Positions 47,066 to 55,478 of a DNA stretch of 64,000 bases are shown one piece after another (within the stretch, counting starts at the first letter, position 1; the number at the start of each line of letters is the position of its first letter). The translations under genes and the position numbers were made by a program. The DNA comes from Closterium sp. NIES-65 (Eukaryota > Streptophyta > Zygnematophyceae > Desmidiales > Closteriaceae), in the NCBI GenBank assembly GCA_948144175.1, contig CANXME010002068.1, forward strand, positions 5,944,501 to 6,008,500. The letters run 5' to 3'. Below the pieces are notes generated by a model, which made no database searches, was not told the DNA's origin, and saw only the letters and a program-made list of their open reading frames with translations.

Positions 47066-47709
47066 AAAAAAAAAACAGAAGCTCGAGTGCTCAAGCGCTC
47101 CGCAATCGTTTGCGAGGCCCCTATCTCGCCAGCCAAGCGTTGCACCGGGGCCGGACAGCCGTGAACGGCAATGTACCTTGTACCAGCCTCGGTTACCGCC
47201 AACAACTAAGTCCCTGCTTCTGCGCTTCTCCAAGCCCTTCTCTCTCCCCAACGCATTTCCTCTCATAGCTTCGTAACAGCCGCCTCACTCTCCGGAAAAC
47301 CATCCTCAACTACACGGACGACCCTCCCTCGATCCCACACTCGCGTGCACTCGCGCCCACCCGCGCGCTCGCGGCGGCGCTTACCTTGGAAGAACTTTTG
47401 AATGGACTTAAGGTCGAAGGTGTGTCCCGACGCGATCGTGACGGGCTCCTCCATTACGTCCCCCGATATGGGGCACAAGTACTCGTCCATGGGCGGCACT
47501 TCCATCACCTGCCCCGTCGAGCTCTGCTTTCTCCTCTGCTTCTCCCGCGCCGCCTCATCCGCGTCCATCTCCGCTTTCGCCTCCGCGTTCGCCGGGTGCG
47601 GCGCGTCTCCCCCTGACTGGTTCGCGCCCGGCCCTGCGCCTAATGCGGGGTGCCCTGACGCTTCCCTACCGCCCGCTTGCTCCAGCTCTTGCGGTGTCTC
47701 CAACCCCAT
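40509..47709 (-). CDS. U-box E3 ubiquitin ligase with ARM repeats (832 aa, PUB42/43/44-like)
   Basis: Transfers ubiquitin from E2 to substrates bound by the ARM repeats. Nine exons with GT-AG borders, all in phase: 47,709-47,385; 46,774-46,431; 45,967-45,667; 45,007-44,586; 44,212-44,090; 43,590-43,363; 42,737-42,607; 42,242-41,854; 40,744-40,509 (2,499 bp in total, TGA). U-box at residues about 75-150 (DEYLCPISGDVMEEPVTIAS, HTFDLKSIQKFF, CPVTQEPLE), split by intron 1. About ten ARM repeats follow (GLIPVVVNLLKSSSRNLRRK; QGAIPPLVTMIASGKLEAKA; LGAIPQLVTLLVTGNAGAKR), ending LHQQSSYF. U-box near the N-terminus, total length near 800 and the ARM tail match Arabidopsis PUB43/44 (SAUL1). An orthologue claim would need a tree. 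Exon 8 holds a Cys-rich insert (GGCCFKPPEEPKCVLHGGTC). The introns contain many partial exon copies, listed separately. Confidence 0.88.
40915..40985 (-). repeat. Echo of U-box gene exon 8 end (third, most diverged)
   Basis: CCAGCCTCATGGATGGTCTTC and flanks match the exon 8 3' end at 41,855-41,900. It lies in intron 8. Confidence 0.55.
41041..41105 (-). repeat. Echo of U-box gene exon 8 end (second)
   Basis: AATCCTGACCAGACTCATGG, TTTTGCCTCCCATCG and an AGAATTCTCA tail match both the real exon 8 end and the echo at 41,741. It flanks the 14-bp repeat array on its left. Confidence 0.65.
41108..41740 (+). repeat. 14-bp then 12-13-bp tandem arrays in intron 8
   Basis: About 30 copies of CACCCAACCCAGAC (41,115-41,545) pass into about 16 copies of ATCCAACCCAGC/ACCCAACCCAGC (41,546-41,730). 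The two exon 8 echoes flank the array, suggesting that exon-end duplication and array growth are linked. Confidence 0.93.
41741..41815 (-). repeat. Echo of U-box gene exon 8 end (first)
   Basis: Repeats the donor (CCTGACCAGACTCATGG) and GACGCTGGCCTCCCATYSGC from exon 8 at 41,850-41,895, with an AAAGAATTCTCAAAAGT tail. About 110 bp downstream of the real donor on the coding strand. Confidence 0.8.
42828..42880 (-). repeat. Echo of U-box gene exon 7 start
   Basis: CACCAGCCTCTGCACCACAT CCGCCTGCAGGGA-type sequence copies the exon 7 acceptor region at 42,690-42,745 about 135 bp upstream of it on the coding strand. Confidence 0.75.
43065..43322 (-). repeat. Two echoes of the second half of U-box gene exon 6
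   Basis: 43,193-43,322 repeats the exon 6 segment encoding KAIIAMLQDKDSFDNRAAA through the donor (real copy 43,363-43,495). 43,065-43,130 repeats only its last 60 bp. Both end in GTGAG/GTAGG donor-like sequence. The complete exon at 43,590-43,363 was chosen because it keeps phase on both sides. Confidence 0.8.
43695..43796 (-). repeat. Echo of the first half of U-box gene exon 6
   Basis: Matches the acceptor and the first 34 codons of exon 6 (encoding PLAARVLRELSKEAEAGKSV) and stops after SLMENQ without a GT donor. About 205 bp upstream of the real exon on the coding strand. Confidence 0.85.
44021..44066 (+). repeat. (CAG)n microsatellite
   Basis: About 15 CAG units (CTG in the transcript) in intron 5 of the U-box gene, only about 25 bp beyond the donor at 44,089. 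Confidence 0.9.
44498..44570 (-). repeat. Echo of U-box gene exon 4 end
   Basis: CACCTGAACATTCAGCCCAG and AAGCGAGAGCAGCTGGA copy the last about 60 bp of exon 4 and its donor (real copy 44,582-44,650), about 80 bp away. Confidence 0.8.
46036..46098 (-). repeat. Echo of U-box gene exon 3 start
   Basis: Copies the CAG acceptor and about 55 bp encoding ELVVDAGAIQLAVRSLS. The real exon starts at 45,967, about 125 bp further on. The echo ends at TTTTGAGTCGTCTCAAAAC-like sequence. Confidence 0.85.
47022..47078 (+). repeat. (GAAA)n microsatellite
   Basis: GAAA/AAAG units followed by poly-A in intron 1 of the U-box gene. Confidence 0.85.
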
Positions 47710-48563
47710 ATCTCGAAACGACGAAACGACGAAAAGAACGCCTATGCGAGGGTGTGCGGGTGGTGAAGCACACTAGACTATCTGAGTCTGTTGTGCTAAG
47801 AAACTAGCTATAATAGGGTAGTCGGATCGCAAAAAGCCCTTGTGCTAAACTGATCCGAGGACCGACATGGAAAGTTGCCGACTCCGACCAAGAAATGGTA
47901 CGCTCTGCAAGACAGCGCATCGTATGAGAGACGATTAAATCATAAGTAAGCAGACATGCCAACAAGCATATGCACGTTTCCGCTGCTCGTCCACTGATGC
48001 TCTGCCCTCCTCGAAAGTCTCAATGCCTACCGCCTCTCCTTCCAAATGCGACAGACTGCAATAACTACCTATCTTACTTGCGATACCAGCTCGGCCATTC
48101 TAACACGCTCCGTCGCGACACGGTTCCCTAAGGCTACTCGAAACACTGTTTGCAAACCGAAACTGAACCCTAATGGCAACGTCCTGCCAAGAGAACTGAA
48201 CCTGGGTCTCATACAGTATTTGCTTCGAAGACCAGTGATTTGCTGGCGAGGCACGAAAAGTGCTTTGACGAGGAAGAAAAAAACACGCGAAGCCAGCTCC
48301 GAACCAACCAGTAGAGAACCAAGCACGAAGGCTGGGGATGCACCGAAGCCAGCACAAAGGGTTCGAGAGTCGCACGGAAGAGCTCCCTCGTGAATCGCAC
48401 GAAACCAAACCAAGAAAAAGAGTACGTATTAAAGTCGACGTAATGAACCCTGGTATTTCGTACAGTATCGTAAGAAATCGGTTATGTTAGTGGGGAGTTG
48501 AAAGCCAGCAATGAGTTGTTTAGGGTGGAAATAGAAAGTTTAGTGTGAAAGTATTCCCGTATG
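47710..48563. other. Upstream region of the U-box gene, nothing else recognised
   Basis: No supported gene. The U-box promoter must lie here. No clear TATA box was found near the start. Confidence 0.5.
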
Positions 48564-49149
48564 CGCCCGGATATAAGACAGTGTTGAATAGAAGACATGG
48601 GTGTCTATTATCCAGGTGTCTCTTATAGACGGGGTATCCTCATTATAAGACACATATTTGTGTGTACGAATAAAGACATATGTGTTGAAACTAGGCGATA
48701 AAAAGGAATGGTAGAAGAGGGGGTTTGCACTAGCAGGCAGGTGGGATACATGTAGGAACCCTAAAAGGGTTGTACTCTCTGTTGAGTACCCCACTACAGC
48801 CTACAGAGCAAATAAAATTTTGACAATATGTGTCTTATAATCGAAACTACAATATATTATAGTGAAATATGAAATACCGCGTACTTTTCTACCCTTGCGA
48901 TACGAATTCTTCCACGTGCTGACTCGGGTACAACCAAATTTGCCTCTGCAAGTATTCTACATGATGTGGCTTCCTGAACAATGGTTGCGGTGTCAGAAAT
49001 ATTAGACATACCTAGGCTTAGGAGAAACCCTAGCCTAGGTTCTTGTCTAGAGGAAAGCAAGAATGAGAACAGCAGAAGAGGGGGTTTCACTAGCAAACAA
49101 TGGGATACATATAGCAAACCCTAACAAGGATGTACTCACTATAGAGTAC

Positions 49150-49442
49150 TGTCAAACCATATCTGTGCTAGTTGTGTGTAGGCTACAGTGGGGTAGCCCA
49201 TGTGGGGTACAACCCAATATTAGGGTTTGGGCGTGTTCCTACGGCCCCTTATCAGCCGACCTCTTGTCATACTTGTGCGGTTCCATGCGTTTCAGTGCGA
49301 TCGAATGTTAGTACATGTGTTCCAGTGCGTTGCGACGTGAATCTGACAAGAGGTTCGCCTGATAAGGGGCCGTAGGAACACGCCCTTAGTACTTGTACCC
49401 ACAATTCATTCAATGCAATCATTCCTGCTTGCTATCTTGACA
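49150..49442 (+). mobile_element. Solo LTR of Copia 1 type, nested in the TRIM LTR
   Basis: TGTCAAACC...TATCTTGACA with target duplication AGTAC (49,145-49,149 and 49,443-49,447). Its sequence (GTAGGCTACAGTGGGGTAGC, TTGTACCCACAATTCA) is related to the Copia 1 LTR at 4,471. It carries the inverted-repeat element at 49,229-49,385. Confidence 0.82.
49229..49385. mobile_element. MITE with perfect 27-bp terminal inverted repeats
   Basis: 49,229-49,255 and 49,359-49,385 are perfect inverted copies starting GGGCGTGTTCCTACGGCCCC. The terminal motif GGGCGTRTTCC is shared with the MITEs at 62,231-62,520, suggesting the same PIF/Harbinger-like group. The target duplication is unclear. Confidence 0.82.
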
Positions 49443-50215
49443 AGTACCCTACTGCAGACTAGAGAAATATAACATTCTAACACACCCCCATAGTCAAAAT
49501 GGGGTATAATCAGCACAATAAGCAGTCATGGAGCAAGCTCATAAGCACAAGCAAAGCTAGTGGAAGGCATAAAGGACTAGTGAGGAGGAGGAGGGACTGT
49601 GAGAGGAGAGGAGATTGGAGGTGGCGGCTGAAGCTGCTGGCACACGGGCTACTGGAGCAACTGGCACACGGGCTACCGGACACGAAGAGGGGCATCCGGA
49701 TTACTAGAATAACTGGCTCCGCGGCTAAGACGAGCGGCTGGAGCAACGGACCCACGGGCGACTGGCGCAACGGGCTCATTGGCTACCGGACACGAGCAAG
49801 GGCATCCGGACTAGTGGCGCTACTAGCTCCACATATGCTACCTCCGTTCAACCTCCCCCACTGTCGCAGACCCCCTTTCACACACCCCCCTTACGCACCG
49901 CTAGCTCCACTCCCACGGCACCCCCCTAGCGCCACTCCCACGGCACCCCCCTAGCGCCACTCCCACGGCTCCCACACATCCACCCCCCTCAGCGGCAGCT
50001 GCAGCAGTGGGAGACAGAGGAGGAGGAGGAGCAGGGTACGGCTCACACACCTGCCACCCTCATACGCGCCACCCCACGGCTGCACGCGCAGCAGGGAGGC
50101 GAAGGAGAAGTGGGGGGGGGGGGCGGGGAGGAGGCCGCACGCGGGTCCCCGGGGGCGGCGCGCGGGTCGACGGGGGCGGCCGCGGAGGTCCTCAAGGGCG
50201 GCAAGCGGGTCCACG

Positions 50216-50216
<1 letters not shown>

Positions 50217-50259
<43 letters not shown>
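50217..50259 (+). repeat. Poly-G run
   Basis: About 40 consecutive G inside the TRIM interior. The exact length is uncertain in any sequencing technology. Confidence 0.85.
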
Positions 50260-50260
<1 letters not shown>

Positions 50261-50797
50261 CGATGAGGGCGCCGCGAAGGGCGACGGGGAGCCGCGCGCT
50301 GGTCCCGGGGGGCGCCGCGATGGACGATGGGGGGAGCGCGCGGATCGACGGGGACGGGCGCGCGGGTCCTCGGGGGCGGCGCGCGGGTCGACCGGGGCGC
50401 CGCGACGGGCGACGGGGAGCCGCGCACGGGTTCATGGGGGCGCCGCGACGGACGAGACAACCGTCGCGCGCGCCCAGGGTGCGCAGCGGGAGCGTGTGGC
50501 GGGAAGAAAAATCGTCGCGCGCCACGGGGCACGCGACACACAGTACAGCAACGGAAGCAGGTGGGCCCACAGGCCAGAAGCGTAGACGCTCTGATAGCAT
50601 GTCAGAAATAGTAGACATACATAGGCTTAGGAGAAACCCTAGCCTAGGTTCTTGTCTAGAGGAAAACAAGAATGAGAACAGCAGAAGAGGGGTTTCACTA
50701 GCAAACAATGGGATACATATAACAAACCCTAACAGGGCTGTACTCACTATAGAGTAACCCACTGCAGACTAGAGAAATATAACATTCTGACATGCGG

Positions 50798-51709
50798 AAG
50801 TAACACCTTCGCAACATCCACACTCATCACTGTGAGGATCTGGTTCAGGAAAAATGATTATATTGAATGATTCACCTGCGTACAAGACGAGGCCATATAT
50901 AGGCTCGACACAAAGGCAGTAACCCGGGTGTTACTAGAAGGTTCCGCGGGTCGCGAAGCGTCCCGGATGGGTCCTTCCCGAATTCGGTAGAAGGCGATTC
51001 GGTGGCAACCGAAAAGCCTAGAATTCAGTGCACTCAACCTAGTTCGGGGCTATAACTATAATAACTATAGTAAAAGCAACAAACCTAGGAAATCAAGCAA
51101 AAGCATGCAAGATAAAATAAAGTTAAGCTAGTAATAGCATAATAAAGTCTAGGCAAGCTAGCGAAGCTAGCATAAGCCGTCGTACTCTCACGATCACGAT
51201 AAACTCTTTTCGAGATGTCTAACAATATTTCGAATTAATTTAAAAAGCTTCCACTTATAAGACTTTTAAGACACCAAAAACCTCCCCAAATACAAGTTAA
51301 TTCGAGCATTTTTCCTAGTGTACGAGATAAGACATATATGTCTTATATCCGGGCGATGATGGTAGCATGCCTACAAGCTCAGTAGAGGTTCCTCGAAGCT
51401 CGGTAGCATCAGAGGTTGAATTAATTTTTAGTTTCAATGCATGAAACCGTTCAGAACGTCGTATAGGTTGGGATATAAATGAACAAGAATCGATGAAACT
51501 CGTGGATGACTATAGCCGACTTTAGAATCCATAGTACTATTTCTTCACGACGGGCAATCGCCTGCAGGCCATGACGCATAATAGGTATCTACTTATCGCC
51601 GCCTGCTCTGTGATTTACTTATTCAAGAGGTCATTTTTTCAAACCTCTCCATACATTTCGGAGTTGACAAGATGCAGAAAATTCTGCACCGTCATAAAAT
51701 TCTTCTAAC
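50798..51709. other. Repeat-derived region, no gene
   Basis: No coding frame. Includes the right end of the candidate DNA transposon (to 51,355). The remaining AT-rich sequence to 51,709 is not assigned. Confidence 0.45.
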
Positions 51710-52158
51710 TGTCAAGAACAGAAGGCTTAGGAGAAACTTAGGTTTTAAGAGAAGAGAGGCAGTTGGCCAAGAAAGAAGGGGAATTCACTATAGCACAGGT
51801 ACAAGATGCAGCAAAGGTAGGTGGCCAAGGGAGGTACACCACCAAATAGAGAGAAATCTACAGTGATACTATACTAGTTATGTTGTATGCACTTCTTTAA
51901 AGAAAACAATTCTTGACACCCCCCCTTAAATGCATACAAACGTAGCATGTGAGGAGCACTCTACCCTAACTGCAGTCATCAGCTTGCCGCAATTTGAACC
52001 ACCGTGGTTGAACCCCTATGGCAGGTGCCCGGTTATGGTTGAACCCCCGCAACAGGTGCCGGTGTGCGCGACTCTGGGCGACCACGCCCAGAAACGACGG
52101 ATAGTAACGAAATGAGAAATGACGAGAACACGTTACGAAACGAGAGAATAGAATAGAA

Positions 52159-52161
<3 letters not shown>

Positions 52162-52226
<65 letters not shown>
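52162..52226 (+). repeat. (CT)n microsatellite
   Basis: About 32 CT units inside the LTR element. Confidence 0.95.
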
Positions 52227-52230
<4 letters not shown>

Positions 52231-52813
52231 CGTCCCCCCTTAACCTCTCTCATCCCCCCTTAACCTCTCTCTCACCCCCCCCCCCTCTACAGCAACTAGT
52301 GTTGCAGGAAGAGAGGAAGACGGAAGGGAGGGACATGTTGCTAGCGGTTCACACCCGCCAAACCCACATCCACCCCTCCCCTACGACAGAAGCCGCGGAA
52401 GGGAAGGGAGGGGGGGTTGGCGTACGGAGCTGCTGGTGCTGGCATCCGCGCTGGCGCTCGCGACTGACGCAGGCGCTAACGCTTCGTGGATGGCGCAGGC
52501 GTTGGCACAGGCGTAGGTGCCGGCGCCGGCGCCGGACGCAGGCGTTGGCGTTGGCGCTTGCGTGCTGCGCTGGCGCTGGCGGCAGTTGCAGGCGCTAACG
52601 CTGGCGGTCCGCGCTGGCGCTGGCGCTTACGACGGGCAGGGCGACGATCGTGAAGGGCGCGACGAGCGGGGGACACGACAGGCATGACCGGCAGAGCGCA
52701 GGGCGACGACAGAACGGGATGGACAGACGCTTTGAGAACGACCGAGCAGAGCGCGACGGACATGATGGGACGGAACGGGTAGGCGCCTCGGGCGCGACCA
52801 GTGACGAAAAAAT

Positions 52814-53158
52814 TGTCAGAATCCCAACCACTAGACCATTGGGATAAAATGGCTTTTTAAGTAGCGGGTCAGTGCGCCTATAACCTCCCAGGACAACGAG
52901 TCTGTAACCCTTCCCTAGGATCAATCGGGGATCACCAGTGGACCTCTGACACCCCCCCGCACTGGGATGCCCGAAGTGCACACACCGGGATTCAAACCCG
53001 AGACCTTCGCTCTGATACCATGTCAAACTCCCAACCACTAGACCATTGGGATAAATGGGCTTTTTAAGTAGCGGGTCAGTGCGCGCAAAACCCCCCAGGA
53101 CAACGAGCCTCTAACCCTTCCCTAGGATCAATCGGGGATCACCAATGGACATCTGACA
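52814..53158 (-). mobile_element. SMART-like 345-bp LTR element, copy A
   Basis: LTRs 53,021-53,158 (5') and 52,814-52,951 (3'), each 138 bp, beginning and ending TGTCA/TGACA, with a 69-bp interior. Target duplication AAAAT (52,809-52,813 and 53,159-53,163) is exact. The interior contains the primer site TGGTATCAGAGC and a final poly-G purine tract. It looks whole, but it encodes nothing. Confidence 0.92.
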
Positions 53159-53449
53159 AAAATAATAGCGCCTTTCGCGCTGCAGGCCCATGCTATTTGA
53201 AAGAAAGTGGGTCCTAAGACCGTAGTAGCTCTGATACCACGTCAATAACAGAAGGCTTAGGAGAAACTTAGGTTTAAGGAAGAGAGAGGGAGTAGACCAA
53301 CAAAGAACGGGGTTTCATTATAGCACATGAACAAGATATAGGAAGGGAAGGTGGCCAAAGGAGGTACACCACCAAATAAAGAGAAATCTACAATTGATAC
53401 TACACTAGCTATGTTGTATGCAGTTACATAAAGAACACAATTCTTGACA

Positions 53450-54566
53450 CAATCTCTAGCAAGCAACGTTACGGGTCTTCATGCAAAGCGTGGCAACGAA
53501 ATCGACAAGTTAGCGACCGACCGACCTACTACAACTCTTCAAGACACCCGAGCGACTGTGGGTATAGATGACAGTGTACTTTGTACCTCGTCGACCGCCT
53601 CACGAAATGACACACTTCGCACCATGTCGCACAACAATCATAGATGAAGAAACTGCGCGCTCATCTCAACCATTGTACAATTTTACGTCAGCGATTGTCA
53701 GCGAACGCGACTTGGATTTCGCGTCAAAGTTATGGAAAGTAACATGGGTGCAATACGGGACAAGACTACAGCTTTCGTTGGCGTACCATCCGCAACCAGA
53801 CGGACAGATCGAGCACACTAATCAGACAATGGAGCAGCTCATTCACACGAACTGCCGCTGGACTCAGCTTGATGGAAAATCTCCCTCCCGATGCTGGAAT
53901 TTTCCTATAACAATGCCCCGTCCAACAGTGGCAACTATTTGTCGTTTTCCTTGAAATTACGGGATGGATTCAGTGGTACATACAGAGAAAACTCCTGAGA
54001 ACCTGGTACCACGCCCACACCACTTTGTGATGGAACTTCAAGCCGTTCGCGACGAATCTATCAAAACCATTTGCATAGCTAGTGCAAGTCCTCGCAAATA
54101 CTCCAATCCCCTCCAGGATATTACAATGAATGCGTATGCCGAACAACTAGTCCTACTCGACACGAAGTACCTTCGACTATTCGTCTCCCCGAAACTTCGC
54201 CGCGATATTCTGAACAAATTTGCAATATCAAGATGATTACCTGGTCACAGCGAAACATTTGTTGCCCGTCGACTGGCATCATGCTTTCCACGTGAGCCTC
54301 CCGCAACATCATGCCTTCCATGATGGACATCGCCCGCCAAAACGCCAGATCAACGACACGACTTGAACGTGAACCGAAGCTTGCCCCGTCGAAGATACTG
54401 GGGCATCGCGCATGCCTTTATGCCAGTAGGCACCACGTGGGCTTATTGATTCGCTATACTAACAGCACTCGCAATACTAACAGCACCAGCGAGGATGACA
54501 CTCAGGCGCCCTCCACCTTGGTTGAAGCACCTTCGCTGCTTCGCGATTATCTCGTCCGGAAGCGTT
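53450..54566 (+). mobile_element. Ty3/Gypsy integrase remnant (fossil)
   Basis: The segment near 53,690-53,900 carries the C-terminal half of a Gypsy integrase core (SERDLDFASKLWKV, LSLAYHPQPDGQIEHTNQTM, the HPQTDGQ..N..LE signature). Downstream text to about 54,300 resembles the post-core region (RYLRLFVSPKLRRDILNK-like). Truncated and broken in several places. No LTRs are identified. Confidence 0.75.
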
Positions 54567-54911
54567 TGTCAGAATCCCAACCACTCGACCATTGGGATCA
54601 AAGGGCTTGTTAAGTAGCGGGTCAGTGCGCACATAACCCCCCAGGACAACGAGCCTGTAACCCTTCCCTAGGATCACTCGGAGATCACCAGTGGACTTCT
54701 GACACCCCCCTGCACTGGGATGCACGAAGTGCACACACTGGGATTCGAACCCGAGACCTTCGTTCTGATACCATGTCAGAATCCCAACCACTAGACCATT
54801 GGGATAAAAGGGCTAGTTAAGTAGCGGGTCAGTGCGCGCAAAACCCCCCAGGACAACGAGTCTGTAACCCTTCCCTAGGATCAATCGGGGATCACTAGTG
54901 GACCTCTGACA
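54567..54911 (-). mobile_element. SMART-like 345-bp LTR element, copy B
   Basis: Identical architecture to copy A: 138-bp LTRs at 54,774-54,911 (5') and 54,567-54,704 (3'), 69-bp interior, same total length. Flanks are GCGTT and GCGTG (4 of 5 match). It is inserted in or beside the Gypsy remnant. Confidence 0.9.
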
Positions 54912-55478
54912 GCGTGTTGTGGACATTGACCACCTTTTTGAGGGGGGGGGGGGGGGGGGGGGGGAGGGGTGGTGTGGTGTAAGGAAGAACCAATCTTTCT
55001 CAACAGGGTACACATTGCTTCGTGTACAACCCCGACTTTCAGAAGTACACGTTCGCGTCAAACAGTGTAACTTAACTTATAACTTGGTTACTAGATTTCT
55101 CAGCCATGGCGAGAGCAGCGAGAGTAACATGGGCGAGAATCGGCCAAATGAGGAGGTTCAGTTGTACTAAAGAGATACAAGTGACAAGATAGCAAGCAGA
55201 AAGACGGACTACTGGCGCTGTTGGCTCCACAGCAGCTACCTCCGTTCAACCTCCCCCCATTGCCTCCAACCCCTTTCTCACATCCCCCCCGGCTAGCGCC
55301 ACTCTCCAACCTCACCCACTCCATCCCCCCCTCAGAGGCAGCTGCAGCAGTGGGAGCAAGAGGAGGAGTGGCAGCTGGTCACGGGTCCCGTATGGCGTCG
55401 TGCGAGTCCAGCGGGGGCGGCGCGCGGGTCCCATAGGGTGGGGCACATGTCAGGTGGGGCGACGCACCGAGCGGCGCG
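54912..55478 (-). mobile_element. Fragment of a TRIM-family interior, with poly-G run
   Basis: 54,942-54,964 is a G run. From about 55,199 the text (ACTGGCGC, GCTACCTCCGTTCAACCTCC, GCAGCTGCAGCAGTGGGAG) matches the interior of the element at 48,991-50,792 in the same orientation. It continues after the insertion at 55,479-56,935 (GCGCGCGGCGGGCAGG...). No ends defined. Confidence 0.6.

Larger units (their letters stand above)
48991..50792 (-). mobile_element. TRIM-like LTR element with a nested solo LTR
   Basis: LTRs at 50,600-50,792 (5', 193 bp) and 48,991-49,482 (3', enlarged by an insertion), beginning TGTCAGAA and ending ATTCTRACA. Target duplication TGCGG occurs at 48,986-48,990 and 50,793-50,797. 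Primer site TGCTATCAGAGC (reverse) lies beside the right LTR. The interior is GC-rich with a 40-bp poly-G run near 50,217 and no pol. Its interior resembles the reverse of the elements at 4,552 and 55,479, so all three are one extended family. Confidence 0.88.
48564..51355. mobile_element. Candidate non-autonomous DNA transposon (17-bp inverted repeats)
   Basis: CGCCCGGATATAAGACA at 48,564-48,580 is matched in inverse at 51,339-51,355. The trinucleotide ATG flanks both sides (48,561-48,563 and 51,356-51,358). Subterminal motifs (ATAAGACA, AAGACATATG, TGTCTTATA) recur near both ends. A TRIM-like element (48,991-50,792) sits inside; without it about 0.98 kb remains and shows no coding potential. 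Superfamily unknown. Confidence 0.5.
51710..53449 (-). mobile_element. Non-autonomous LTR element with nested SMART
   Basis: LTRs at 51,710-51,918 (209 bp, 3') and 53,240-53,449 (210 bp, 5') share AGAAGGCTTAGGAGAAACTT and end AATTCTTGACA. The interior starts with a CCCCCCCTTA tract (polypurine tract on the coding strand) and ends with GCTCTGATACCA, the reverse of the initiator-tRNA primer site. No pol. The flanking five bases do not match, so one side may have rearranged. Divergence between LTRs suggests it is older than the TRIMs. A (CT)n microsatellite lies at 52,162-52,226. Confidence 0.75.
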
